Positions 43,090 through 51,733 of a stretch of 64,000 bases of DNA are shown here, in pieces. Every line of letters begins with the position of its first letter. Position 1 is the first letter of the stretch. The stretch is from JAIVGV01 sp036389335 (GTDB lineage Bacteria; Acidobacteriota; Blastocatellia; Pyrinomonadales; Pyrinomonadaceae). The notes beneath the pieces were generated by a model. It was not told the origin of the DNA and did not search any database. It worked only from the letters and a program-made list of their open reading frames with translations. The stretch spans positions 1 through 64,000 of the forward strand of contig DASVQC010000032.1 in the NCBI GenBank assembly GCA_036389335.1, given 5' to 3'. Position numbers and translations under genes: made by a program.

Positions 43090-43716
43090 ATGAGCGCAGG
43101 ATTTTCGGCGACGGAGCCGGACGGGGACGGCGAGGGCGTTAAGGGCGCGGGCGTCGATCTGGAAAAGATCGCGGCGGGCGTGCGGCTGATCCTCGAAGGC
43201 ATCGGGGAAGACCCGGAGCGCGCGGGGTTGCAGCGCACGCCGGTGAGGGTCGCGGAGATGTACGCAGAGCTGACCGCCGGGATGCGCGAAGACCCGCGCT
43301 CTCACGTTCAGGCGCTGCCCGGCGACAAGCACGACGAGATGGTGATCGTCAAAGACATTCACGTCGCGTCCATGTGCGAGCACCACCTCGCGCCGTTCGT
43401 CGGTCGCTGCCACATCGCCTACATCCCGAAGGACGGGCGCATCGTCGGGCTCTCGAAGCTCGCGCGCCTCGCCGACACCTTCTCGCGCCGCCTCCAAGTG
43501 CAGGAGCGCCTGACCTCCGAGATCGCCGACACGCTCTTCGACGGCCTGAAGCCGGTCGGCGTGATGGTCGTCGTCGAGGCCGAGCACACGTGCATGACGG
43601 TGCGCGGCGTGAAGAAGCCGGGCGCGCTCACCATCACGTCGGCGCTTCGCGGCGGCTTCCGCCACGACCCGCGCACGCGCGCCGAGGCGATGGCGCTCAT
43701 CCGCGGGAGGGAGTGA
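43090..43716 (+). CDS. folE: GTP cyclohydrolase I
   Basis: FolE converts GTP to dihydroneopterin triphosphate, the first step of folate synthesis. The zinc ligands are Cys96 and His99 in MCEHHLAPF and Cys168 in HTCMTVRG. GRIVGLSKLARLADTFSRR and LQVQERLTSEIA are family signatures. The 208-residue length is usual. GGAGG precedes the start. Another folate gene, folD, lies elsewhere in the window, but there is no folate cluster. Confidence 0.96.
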   Translation: MSAGFSATEPDGDGEGVKGAGVDLEKIAAGVRLILEGIGEDPERAGLQRTPVRVAEMYAELTAGMREDPRSHVQALPGDKHDEMVIVKDIHVASMCEHHLAPFVGRCHIAYIPKDGRIVGLSKLARLADTFSRRLQVQERLTSEIADTLFDGLKPVGVMVVVEAEHTCMTVRGVKKPGALTITSALRGGFRHDPRTRAEAMALIRGRE

Positions 43717-43721
43717 GACGA

Positions 43722-44291
43722 ATGCCGCGGTCGGGCCTCAGAAGTTTCGTGCCGTGCCTCCTCCTGGCTGGCGTCGTCGTGCCCGCCGCGCGGCAAACGC
43801 CTTCGACCGATCTCGCCCAAATTAGCCAGCAGGTCGTGAACTACATGAGCGAGAAGAAAGTGGGCTGGAAACATGAGACGACTCCGCCCGCGACTCCGCC
43901 GGGCGGCACGCCGAGCCGGGACGTGGTGATCCATGCCTGGTCGTCGGAGGACTGTCTGAAGGCGGAGTTAAAGATCGACGGCGTAAGCTACGGCGCGAAG
44001 CCCGTCCCGTGTCGTATAAATCTCGCCATCGATCAGGCGTCCTCAACAGATGCCGCGCGGGCGAGATTGGATGATTTCGTCCGCCGCCAGCGAAGTTCCA
44101 GCCTCGTCCCGCTTGAGATGGGTGACAAGGGTTACGTCTGGAACGGCACGAGCGTTGTGTTCGTCAAAGGGCGTTTCACCTTTTGGCTAGGTGGCGGCGT
44201 TGATCTGCACGTGGGGCATTTCGAGATTAACAGAGAGTTCATCGAGAGGCTGGCAAAAGAGATTGAGCAGTCGGTCGTCGTTCGACGTTGA
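43722..44291 (+). CDS. Secreted protein of unknown function
   Basis: The 189-residue product starts 5 bp after the folE stop. A signal peptide covers about 1-24 (SFVPCLLLAGVVVPAARQ). The mature part has VVIHAWSSEDCLKAELKIDG (cited as VVIHAWSSEDCLKAE), two cysteines near residues 73 and 94 that could form a disulfide, and FVKGRFTFWLGGGVDL near 145-160. I do not recognise the family. Base composition is lower in GC than folE, as with the other exported proteins of the window. It may be cotranscribed with folE by position only. Confidence 0.7.
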   Translation: MPRSGLRSFVPCLLLAGVVVPAARQTPSTDLAQISQQVVNYMSEKKVGWKHETTPPATPPGGTPSRDVVIHAWSSEDCLKAELKIDGVSYGAKPVPCRINLAIDQASSTDAARARLDDFVRRQRSSSLVPLEMGDKGYVWNGTSVVFVKGRFTFWLGGGVDLHVGHFEINREFIERLAKEIEQSVVVRR

Positions 44292-44339
44292 CGGAAGGTC
44301 GTGCGTGTAACATCGGAAAGCTAAATCCGTTAGTCGCGG

Positions 44340-44372
44340 TTTACGATTCACCACCAACCATTTACGATTCAC
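44340..44372. repeat. Heptad direct repeat before metG
   Basis: TTTACGATTCAC occurs at 44340-44351 and again at 44361-44372, 21 bp (three heptads) apart. No inverted arm is present. The metG start is 8 bp downstream and has no clear Shine-Dalgarno sequence. Confidence 0.6.
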
Positions 44373-44379
44373 GCGGAAC

Positions 44380-46566
44380 ATGAAAACCTTCTACGTCACC
44401 ACCCCCATCTACTACGCCAACAGCCTGCCGCACCTCGGCCACCTCTACACGACCGTGGTCGCCGATTGCGTCGCGCGCCACCGGAGGCAGCGCGGCGACG
44501 AGACCTACTTCCTGACGGGGACGGACGAGCACGGCATCAACGTCCAGCGCGCCGCCGAGCGCGAGGGGCGCGCGCCGAAGGAGCAGGTCGATCACGTCGT
44601 CGCCGAGCTGAAGAAGATGTTCGCCGCCTACCGGCTCGACCGGGAGGGCGGCGGCTACGACATCTTCATGCGCACGACCGAGCCCTTCCACTACGAGGGC
44701 GTCGCGAACCTCTGGCGCAGGATCGCCGCGGCGCAGACCCCGAAAGGGCGCGAGGCGATCTACAAGGGTTTCTACGAGGGCTGGTTCTGCGCGCCGTGCG
44801 CGACTTTCAAGACGGAGGAAGAGTACGTCAAGCCCGAAAGAGAGGGCGACGCGCCGCTCTGCGCCATCCACGAGTCGCCGCTCGACCGCGTCTCCGAGGA
44901 GAGTTACTTCTTCCGCCTCTCCGACTACGCGGACGCGCTGCTCGCGCTCTACAGGTCGCGCCCCGACTTCGTCCGCCCGGAGGCCCGCCGCAACGAGGTC
45001 GTGAGCTTCGTCAGCCGCGGCCTGCAAGACCTCTCGATCAGCCGCCTGAAGTCGTCGGTCAGTTGGGCGATCCCCGTGCCCGACGATCCGGCGCACACGA
45101 TCTACATCTGGCTCGACGCGCTCGCCAACTACGTGACGGCCATCGGCTGGGGCAACGGGGAGCGCGAGCGCGCCGTCGGCTTCGAGAAGTTCTGGCCCGC
45201 CATGCACCTGCTGGCGAAGGACATTCTCCGCCAGCACGCGATCTACTGGCCCGCCTTCCTCTTGGCAGCCGGCATCGAGTTGCCCGCCGGCGTCTTCTCG
45301 CACGGGCTGTGGCTCGACGCAGAGGGGCGCAAGATGTCGAAGACGCTGCGCAACGCGGTCGATCCGATGCAGCTCGTGCGCCACTTCCAGCGCGACGCGA
45401 TCCGGTATTTCCTGATGCGCGAGATGGTCTTCGGGCAGGACTCGCGCTTCAGCCACGCCGCGCTCGTCGAGCGCGCAAACAGCGATCTCGCCAGCGGCCT
45501 CGGCAACCTCGCCGCCCGCACGCTGACGATGATCGGGCGCTACTGCGAGGGCGCGATCCCGGCGGGCGAGATCGGGGAGGGGAGGCGTCTGCTCGCCAAG
45601 CGCGCCGGGGTCGAGACGGACGCGCAGGGGCTGGCCTCCGCGCTCGCCTTCGCGCGCGATCAGTTCACGCAGCAGTTCGACGACTTCGCCTTCAGCCGCG
45701 CGCTCGAAACCGCGTGGACGATCATCGCGCGCGCCGACAAGATGATCTCGGACGCGAAGCCTTGGGAGCTGGCGAAGTCGGAGGAGCAGCGCGAGACTTT
45801 GAACGCGGTGCTCTACCGCGCGGCGGAGACTTTGCGCTGGCTCGCCGTCATGCTCTACCCGTTCCTGCCCGAGTCGATGCGCGCGCTGTGGGCGCAGCTC
45901 GGGCAAGCGGGCGACATCGAGAAAACCGATCCGCTTCAACTGGCGTGGGGAGGCACGCAGGCGGGGACGCGCGTGGGCGAACTCGCCCCGCTCTTCCCCC
46001 GCCTCGACAAAACGAAAGTCATGGCAGAAATCGAAAAAGAGAATTCTTCGCAGCAACCCTCCCGAACTCAAACCGCCGGGCCGGACGCGCCTCGCGCCAC
46101 CGAAGCCGACGCCGTCCCCGGCTCGCCGGGCGCGGCGGAGACGCAAGCCGCGCCGCCGATGCGCGGCGCGACCGAAGCCGACGCCGTTCCAGCCGCGGCC
46201 CAATCCGCCGTCCGGACAGCCGCCGAGGGCGTGGCGCAGATCGGCATCGAGGATTTCGTCAAGGTCGAGCTGAGGGTCGGGGAGATTCTGACCGCCGAGC
46301 GCGTGCCGAAGTCGGACAAGCTGCTGCGCTTCACCGTCGATCTCGGCGAGTCGCAGCCGCGCCAGATTCTCGCCGGCATCGCCGAGCACTACGAGCCGGA
46401 GAAGCTCGTCGGTCGCAAGATCGTCGTCGTCTCCAACCTCAAGCCGCGCAAGCTCCGCGGCTTCGAGTCGCAGGGCATGGTGCTCGCCGCCTCCGCCGGC
46501 GAAGAGGGCCGCCCCGTCCTCGCCACCTTCGCGGAGGACGTGCCGAACGGAACGAAGCTGAAGTAA
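44380..46566 (+). CDS. metG: Methionyl-tRNA synthetase with C-terminal tRNA-binding domain
   Basis: The 728-residue class I enzyme has the HIGH motif as HLGH at 18-21, a zinc-knuckle-like FCAPCATF segment at about 140, and KMSKT at 318-322. The anticodon-binding helical domain covers about 365-520. A low-complexity linker (about 555-625) contains two copies of TEADAVP. The C-terminal 110 residues (IEDFVKVELRVGEIL) form an EMAP/Trbp111-like OB fold that binds tRNA and mediates dimer formation. The linker is not conserved and looks species-specific. Confidence 0.95.
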   Translation: MKTFYVTTPIYYANSLPHLGHLYTTVVADCVARHRRQRGDETYFLTGTDEHGINVQRAAEREGRAPKEQVDHVVAELKKMFAAYRLDREGGGYDIFMRTTEPFHYEGVANLWRRIAAAQTPKGREAIYKGFYEGWFCAPCATFKTEEEYVKPEREGDAPLCAIHESPLDRVSEESYFFRLSDYADALLALYRSRPDFVRPEARRNEVVSFVSRGLQDLSISRLKSSVSWAIPVPDDPAHTIYIWLDALANYVTAIGWGNGERERAVGFEKFWPAMHLLAKDILRQHAIYWPAFLLAAGIELPAGVFSHGLWLDAEGRKMSKTLRNAVDPMQLVRHFQRDAIRYFLMREMVFGQDSRFSHAALVERANSDLASGLGNLAARTLTMIGRYCEGAIPAGEIGEGRRLLAKRAGVETDAQGLASALAFARDQFTQQFDDFAFSRALETAWTIIARADKMISDAKPWELAKSEEQRETLNAVLYRAAETLRWLAVMLYPFLPESMRALWAQLGQAGDIEKTDPLQLAWGGTQAGTRVGELAPLFPRLDKTKVMAEIEKENSSQQPSRTQTAGPDAPRATEADAVPGSPGAAETQAAPPMRGATEADAVPAAAQSAVRTAAEGVAQIGIEDFVKVELRVGEILTAERVPKSDKLLRFTVDLGESQPRQILAGIAEHYEPEKLVGRKIVVVSNLKPRKLRGFESQGMVLAASAGEEGRPVLATFAEDVPNGTKLK

Positions 46567-46567
46567 A

Positions 46568-46674
46568 GCCGTAAACCGTAAACCGTGACGGGTGAAGGCA
46601 AATTCTTTCCCGTCACCCGTCATCGTTCCCCGTCACGGCTTGCCCCCGTCACCCGTCACGGTTTACCCGTCACG
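46568..46674. repeat. Heptad palindromic element, GTGACGG word
   Basis: GTAAACC and GTGACGG words (46568-46594) face GTCACCC/GTCACGG words (46609-46674). The right arm is more than twice as long as the left. It fills the whole metG-tatD spacer. Confidence 0.82.
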
Positions 46675-46679
46675 CTCTT

Positions 46680-47477
46680 ATGCTTGTTGATTCCCACGCG
46701 CACATCGACGGAGAGGAGTTCGACGCGGATCGCGACGAGGTGGTGGCGCGCGCGCGGGCGGCGGGAGTCTCGTCGATCCTGAACGTGGGGACGGGCGATC
46801 CGCACGGCGGGAATTTGGAGCGCGGGGTCGAGGTGGCGGAGAGGTACGAGGGCGTCTACGCGGCGGTCGGCGTGCACCCGCACGACGCGAGGCTCTTCGA
46901 CGGGGCGGCGGCGGAGCGGGTGCGGGGGATCGTCAGGGCGTCGCGGCGCGTCGTCGCGTGGGGCGAGATCGGGCTCGACTATCATTACGACAACTCGCCG
47001 CGCGAGGTGCAGCGCGAGGTCTTCCGCGGGCAGTTGCGGATGGCGCGCGAGGAAGGACTGCCCGTCATCATCCACTCGCGCGAGGCCGACGAAGACACGG
47101 TCGCGATTCTGGAAGAGGAGTGGCGCGGCTCTCGTCGCGCGGGCGTGCTGCACTGCTTCGGCGGGGGCGCGTGGATGGCCGGGCGCGCGTTGGAACTCGG
47201 GTTCTACGTCTCGTTCGCCGGGACGGTCACGTTCAAGAAGGCCGGGCCGCTGCGCGAGGTCGCGCTCGGCGTGCCGCTCGAACGTCTGCTCGTCGAGACC
47301 GACTGCCCGTTCCTCGCGCCCGTGCCGCTGCGCGGGCGGCGCAACGAGCCCGCCTTCGTCGTCGAGACGGCGCGCTTCCTCGCCGCCCTGCGCGGCGAGA
47401 GCCTCGAAGAGTTCGCCCGCGTCACGTCGGCGAATTTCGCGCGGCTCTTCGGCGTCGGCGGCGCGGCGGGCGCGTGA
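46680..47477 (+). CDS. tatD: TatD-family metal-dependent hydrolase
   Basis: The 265-residue TIM-barrel protein has metal ligands His6 and His8 in DSHAHIDG, a Glu in WGEIGLDYHYD, His in IIHSREADEDT, His in LHCFGG and Asp in VETDCPFLAP. The family includes 3'-5' DNases and RNases used in repair. The position after metG is a widespread bacterial arrangement. No Shine-Dalgarno sequence is visible, as the heptad element ends 5 bp before the ATG. Confidence 0.93.
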   Translation: MLVDSHAHIDGEEFDADRDEVVARARAAGVSSILNVGTGDPHGGNLERGVEVAERYEGVYAAVGVHPHDARLFDGAAAERVRGIVRASRRVVAWGEIGLDYHYDNSPREVQREVFRGQLRMAREEGLPVIIHSREADEDTVAILEEEWRGSRRAGVLHCFGGGAWMAGRALELGFYVSFAGTVTFKKAGPLREVALGVPLERLLVETDCPFLAPVPLRGRRNEPAFVVETARFLAALRGESLEEFARVTSANFARLFGVGGAAGA

Positions 47478-47531
47478 CAGCGTGCGCCGCGCGCGCCCTC
47501 CTTACTCTGCAAAACAAAGTGCGCAAACGCT

Positions 47532-47559
47532 TTCGCAAGGTTTGAGTTAATGTTATAAA
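47532..47559 (+). promoter_or_regulatory. Candidate promoter for the polyprenyl synthase gene
   Basis: TTCGCA at 47532-47537 and TATAAA at 47554-47559 are 16 bp apart in a locally AT-rich stretch. The leader to 47630 would be about 64 nt. Confidence 0.5.
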
Positions 47560-47629
47560 GAAGTGGCTCGCGCATCTTCAGCCGCCGCGCTCTCACGGCT
47601 TCGTGTGCCGCGCCGCCCACGTCTTCAGT

Positions 47630-48649
47630 ATGAGCACATCCGGTCATCTCGCCGCGCTCGAAGAACCGCAGGTCACGGCGGCGCGCATCTTCAGTCTGAT
47701 CGCCCCCGAGCTGGCGCTCGTCGAGGAGGAGTTCGAGCGGCAGGCGCGCTCGAACGTGCAGGTCATCTCCTTCATCGGCGAGTACCTGCGCGCCTCGGGC
47801 GGCAAGCGCGTGCGCCCCGCGCTGACGCTCCTTGCGACCTACGCCGTCGGCGGCGACGCCTCGCGCCAGAACGCCGTCCGCCTCGCGACCGTGATGGAGT
47901 TTCTGCACACGGCGACGCTCGTCCACGACGACATCATCGACAACGCCGAGACGCGCCGCAACCGCCCCTCGATCAACTCGCGCTTCGGCAACCAGACCGC
48001 CGTCCTGATGGGCGACTGGCTCTACATGTCTGCGTTCGAGACGAGCCTGCAAGAGCGCTCGCTCCCCGTCCTCGACATCCTGACCGCCGTCACGCGCAAG
48101 ATGACGGAGGGCGAGCTGCTCCAACTGACCACGCTCGGCCACTCCGACGTGACCGAGGAGCTTTACCTCGACATCCTCTTCCGCAAGACCGCCTACCTCT
48201 TCAGCGCGTGCTGCGAGATCGGGGCGCTCATCGGTCTGGCCGACGACGAGCAGCGCCGCGCGCTCGCCGCCTACGGGCTCAACCTCGGCGCGGCGTTCCA
48301 GCTCGTAGACGATCTGCTCGACTTCACGGCGGACGACGACGCGCTCGGCAAGGCCGCGGGCGTCGATCTGCTCGAAGGGAAGCTCACGCTGCCGCTCATC
48401 TACCTGCTCGACAAGGAGCCGGGCCGCAGGGGCGAGGTGCAGTCCGTGATGCGCGAAGGCGCTTACCGCGCCGTCCCGCGCGCGCGCCTCGTCGCCGCCG
48501 CGGAGCAGACCGGCGCGCTGCGGGAAGCGCGCGCCCGCGCCGCCGAGTTCGCCGAGTCGGCGCGCGAAGCGCTCGAAACCTTGCCGCCCTCTCGTTACCG
48601 TGACGCGCTCGCCGCGCTCCCGACCTTCATCCTCGAACGCGACAAGTGA
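47630..48649 (+). CDS. Polyprenyl diphosphate synthase
   Basis: This 339-residue enzyme adds isopentenyl units to an allylic diphosphate to make a long trans-prenyl chain, probably the quinone side chain. GGKRVRP is at 57-63, the first Asp-rich motif DDIID at 100-104, and the second DDLLD at 227-231. Two bulky residues (Phe91, Leu92) precede the first motif by about eight positions, as in synthases making chains longer than C15. Chain length cannot be fixed from sequence. The start at 47630 gives MSTSGHLAALEEP. Confidence 0.92.
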   Translation: MSTSGHLAALEEPQVTAARIFSLIAPELALVEEEFERQARSNVQVISFIGEYLRASGGKRVRPALTLLATYAVGGDASRQNAVRLATVMEFLHTATLVHDDIIDNAETRRNRPSINSRFGNQTAVLMGDWLYMSAFETSLQERSLPVLDILTAVTRKMTEGELLQLTTLGHSDVTEELYLDILFRKTAYLFSACCEIGALIGLADDEQRRALAAYGLNLGAAFQLVDDLLDFTADDDALGKAAGVDLLEGKLTLPLIYLLDKEPGRRGEVQSVMREGAYRAVPRARLVAAAEQTGALREARARAAEFAESAREALETLPPSRYRDALAALPTFILERDK

Positions 48650-48658
48650 GGGAGGGAC

Positions 48659-48738
48659 GATGAAGTATGAACGATGAACGATGAAGTGAAGATTTTTCAT
48701 CCTGTAGTTCATCGCTCATCGTTCATACTTCATCGTTT
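48659..48738. repeat. Heptad palindrome, GATGAAC word
   Basis: The left arm (48659-48690) reads GATGAAG, TATGAAC, GATGAAC, GATGAAG. The right arm (48709-48738) has GTTCATC, GCTCATC, GTTCATA, CTTCATC. It fills the spacer between the prenyl synthase and the next gene. Confidence 0.85.
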
Positions 48739-48746
48739 AATTGATT

Positions 48747-49370
48747 ATGGCCGACGACAACCTGCTCGCGACGCTCGAACAGAGCCTGCGCTCGACGCGG
48801 ATGACGCGCAACCGCCTCGCCGCGCGCCTCGCCGATCTCGAACTGGAGGCGGAGAAGCTCCGCACCGAGATCGGCGAGATGGACGCCATCGCGAGCCAGA
48901 CGCAGGCGGCGATGTACCGCATCCTCTCGTCGGTGCTGACGCGCTCCGCGCCCGCGCAGCCGACCGACACCGAGATCGAGTTCGCGCTCCGCCACGACGA
49001 GGCGATGGCCGCGCAGTCGAGGCCGCAGCAGGCGCAGCCGCCGCAACAGCCCCTGTCGCGCCCGCAGCCCGCCGCCTACCCGACCGCCACCCGGCAGGCG
49101 CTGCCGCCCATCCGCGCCGACATCGAGGTCACGAGCGACCGCTTCAACGACCGCACCATCCCGCAGGCGACCGCGCTCATCCTGCGCGAGACGGGCACGC
49201 CCCTGCACGTCAACGAGATTTACAACCGCCTGCTCGAAGGCGGCTTCAACTTCACCGGGCACCACCCGACCATCAGCATCGCCGTCTCGCTCAACCGCAA
49301 CCGCCGCTTCCGCAAAGTCGCCCCCGGCACCTTCGACCTCACCATCCGCGACGCGGCTCAAGCATCCTGA
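48747..49370 (+). CDS. Coiled-coil protein with a C-terminal HARE-HTH-like winged helix
   Basis: The 207-residue product begins MADDNLLATLEQ. Residues 5-60 are strongly helical with heptad hydrophobics (RLADLELEAEKLRTEIGEM) and may form a coiled coil. A Gln/Pro-rich linker (about 90-120) follows. Residues 135-205 (ATALILRETGTPLHVNEIYN, GGFNFTGHHPTISIAVSLN) resemble the HARE-HTH domain found in RNA polymerase delta subunits and chromatin proteins. It may bind DNA or RNA polymerase. It could be a regulator, but the target is unknown. Confidence 0.7.
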   Translation: MADDNLLATLEQSLRSTRMTRNRLAARLADLELEAEKLRTEIGEMDAIASQTQAAMYRILSSVLTRSAPAQPTDTEIEFALRHDEAMAAQSRPQQAQPPQQPLSRPQPAAYPTATRQALPPIRADIEVTSDRFNDRTIPQATALILRETGTPLHVNEIYNRLLEGGFNFTGHHPTISIAVSLNRNRRFRKVAPGTFDLTIRDAAQAS

Positions 49371-49372
49371 AG

Positions 49373-49483
49373 AGCTGTTAGCTGTTAGCTATTAGCTATT
49401 AGCCAACCCTCAAAGCCATCAGCCATGAGGCTGCCAGCACAGAACCCTTCTGACTAACAGCTAACAGCTAACAGCTAACAGCT
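49373..49483. repeat. Heptad palindrome, GCTAACA/TTAGCTG word
   Basis: AGCTGTT and AGCTATT heptads (49373-49404) face CTAACAG heptads (49453-49483). The centre has an extra short pair (CATCAGCC/GGCTGCC). It is the second copy of the word seen at 13505-13608. Confidence 0.83.
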
Positions 49484-49487
49484 CTTT

Positions 49488-50480
49488 ATGCGTGCAATGA
49501 TTCTGGCGGCGGGCTACGGGACGCGGCTGTGGCCGCTCAGCATTGACCGCGCCAAGCCCGCGCTGCCGTTCATGGGGCGACCGCTGGTCGGCTACGTCGC
49601 CGAATACCTCGCGCGCCACGGCTGCCGCGAGGTCGCCGTCAACCTCCACCACAGGCCGGAGTCGGTGCGCGCCGCGCTCGGCGACGGCAGCCGCTTCGGC
49701 GTCCGCCTGACATACGTGGAGGAGCCCACGATCCTCGGCACCAGCGGCGCGCTCGACAACGCGCGCGCCTTCTTCGCCGACGACGAGCCGTTCGCCGTCG
49801 TCAACGGCAAGATCGCGACCGACATCGACCTCGACGCCGCGCTCCGCACGCACCAAGAGGCGGGCGCGCTCGCCACGCTCGTCCTGCGCCCCAACCCCGC
49901 GCGCGAGAGGTACAGCACCGTCGAGGTGCGCGACGGACTAGTCCTCGGCTTCGGCGCGCACCCTTCCACGTCCGATAACGCCGGGGGCGCGGACGCGGAA
50001 GTGCCGCTGATGTTCACGGGGATTCAAATCCTTGAGCCGCGCATCTTCGAGTTCATCCCGCGCGGCGTCTTCTCGCACACGACGACCGACGTTTACCCGC
50101 AGGCAATCGCGCGCGGCGAAAAGATCGCGGCGCACGTCGCGGGGGGGAAGTGGTACGAGCTTTCCACCATCCCGCGCTACCTCGACACGAGCGTCGCGCT
50201 CATGCGCGACGAGGGGCGCGCCGTCGAGATCGGGTCGGGCTCCCGCGTCGAGCCCGGCGCGGAAGTCGCGGACGCCGTGCTGTGGGAGGGCGTGAGTGTC
50301 GAACGGGGCGCGCGCGTGCGCCGCGCTGTGCTCGGCGCGGGCGTGAGGGTGCGCCGGGGCGACGACTTTGAGGACGCGGCGGTGGTGCGCGCCGCGCTCG
50401 TACGCGGCTCGGAGCGGCCCGCGAAGGCGCTCGCGGGCGTGACGCGCGGCGACAATTTTGTCGTCAAACTGCCGCGGTGA
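49488..50480 (+). CDS. murU: Nucleotidyltransferase, MurU-like
   Basis: The 330-residue product has the nucleotide-binding loop LAAGYGTRLWPLS at 6-18 and KPALPFMGRPL, as in sugar-1-phosphate nucleotidyltransferases. The segment that usually reads NGD at the metal site is NGK here (106-108), with Asp112 and Asp114 following. The C-terminal 90 residues have a left-handed-helix-like repeat (GSRVEPGAEVADAVLWEGV). Next to it lies an AmgK-like kinase; in Pseudomonas the AmgK/MurU pair salvages N-acetylmuramate for UDP-MurNAc. The pairing supports that role, while the altered metal site raises doubt. Other sugars are possible. Confidence 0.75.
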   Translation: MRAMILAAGYGTRLWPLSIDRAKPALPFMGRPLVGYVAEYLARHGCREVAVNLHHRPESVRAALGDGSRFGVRLTYVEEPTILGTSGALDNARAFFADDEPFAVVNGKIATDIDLDAALRTHQEAGALATLVLRPNPARERYSTVEVRDGLVLGFGAHPSTSDNAGGADAEVPLMFTGIQILEPRIFEFIPRGVFSHTTTDVYPQAIARGEKIAAHVAGGKWYELSTIPRYLDTSVALMRDEGRAVEIGSGSRVEPGAEVADAVLWEGVSVERGARVRRAVLGAGVRVRRGDDFEDAAVVRAALVRGSERPAKALAGVTRGDNFVVKLPR

Positions 50481-50599
50481 TACAATCCGCACGCTCCCGC
50501 TTTTAACTGGTTCCCGATCAAACGTGAGCGCGCCAGCGAACGTCTCGCGCTGTCGCACCTGAAGGCGGGCCCCGGCAGCCAGCGCGCGCCGTGCGACAC

Positions 50600-51652
50600 A
50601 TGAGCCACCCGTCCAGCATCACGACGAACGCCTTCACCGCCGCGGCGCGCGAGCGCATCGCCGACTACGTCCGCCGCGCCGGGGGCGACGCGGGCTCGGT
50701 CGTCACCCTGACGCCCGACGCCTCGACGCGCGAATACTTCCGCATCCCTTGGCGCGGCGCGACCGCCGTCGCCGCCGTCTACCCCGAGCCCTTCGACCCG
50801 GAAGTCCACCCCTTCATCGACGTGACGCGGCTCTTCGAGGCGGCGCGGCTCCCCGTGCCCGCCATCCTCGACGTCGATCCGGCGGCGGGCGTCATCACGC
50901 AGGAAGACCTCGGCGACCGGCAGTTGCGGCGCGTCTTCGAGTCGGCGTCCGAGGACGAGCGCGAGGCCTACGTCGAGCGCGCCATCTCGCTCATCGCGGA
51001 CATTCAGGCGGCGACGCCGCTCGCCTACGAGCGCAACTCCATCGCGAGCCGCCTCGCCTTCGACGAGGCGAAGCTCGCTTGGGAGATGGACTACTTCGTC
51101 GAGCACTACTTCAAGAGCTACCGCCGCGAGCGGCTCTCGCACGGCGCGGAGGCCGAGCTGAGGGCGGAGCTGAACGACATCGCCTCGGAGCTTGCGGCGC
51201 GGCCCCGCGTGCTGTGCCACCGCGACTTCCACACGTCGAACCTGATCGTCGATTCCAAGAAGCGCCTGCGTGTGATCGATCATCAGGACGCGCGGATGGG
51301 GCCCGCCAGCTACGATCTCGTCTCGCTGCTGCTCGACCGGCAGACAACGATGCCGTCGCTCGCCGAGATCAGGCTGCGCCGGCTCTTCTTCCTCGAAGAG
51401 CGCAAGCGGCGCGGGCTCGAAGCGATCACGCCGGACGACTTCTCGCGCGAGTTCCGTCTGATGACCGTGCAGCGGTGCCTGAAAGCCTGCGGCACGTTCT
51501 CCTACCAGACGGGCGTCGGCGGGCGGGCCGAAGCCTACGAGCGTTTCATCCAGCCGATGATCCTCATCGCCCTGCAGGCCGCCGAGTGGCTCGACCGCTT
51601 CCCCGCGCTGCGGCGCACGCTCGGCGCGCGCGTCCGCCCCGGCGCGGCGTGA
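50600..51652 (+). CDS. amgK: Aminoglycoside-phosphotransferase-fold sugar kinase, AmgK-like
   Basis: The 350-residue product has a protein-kinase-like fold: DASTREYFRI in the N-lobe, ITQEDLGDRQL at the hinge, the catalytic loop CHRDFHTSNLIV with its Asp and Asn, and VIDHQDARMGPASYDLVSLL as the metal-binding segment. These match AmgK, which phosphorylates the anomeric carbon of MurNAc and GlcNAc. It follows the MurU-like gene by 119 bp. A GTG at 50591 is an alternative start. No Shine-Dalgarno sequence is evident at either. Confidence 0.8.
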   Translation: MSHPSSITTNAFTAAARERIADYVRRAGGDAGSVVTLTPDASTREYFRIPWRGATAVAAVYPEPFDPEVHPFIDVTRLFEAARLPVPAILDVDPAAGVITQEDLGDRQLRRVFESASEDEREAYVERAISLIADIQAATPLAYERNSIASRLAFDEAKLAWEMDYFVEHYFKSYRRERLSHGAEAELRAELNDIASELAARPRVLCHRDFHTSNLIVDSKKRLRVIDHQDARMGPASYDLVSLLLDRQTTMPSLAEIRLRRLFFLEERKRRGLEAITPDDFSREFRLMTVQRCLKACGTFSYQTGVGGRAEAYERFIQPMILIALQAAEWLDRFPALRRTLGARVRPGAA

Positions 51653-51733
51653 AGCGCGCGAGCGGGCGAGCTTGATCGCGAATCCCGAGCTTAAAATTTT
51701 CAGCGCCGGACATGAGGGACGCCGTTTAAAAAG

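Noticed and set aside
44362..46623. Very long minus-strand frame opposite metG
   Set aside because: It mirrors metG codon positions, shows no recognisable motif and ends in the flanking heptad repeats.
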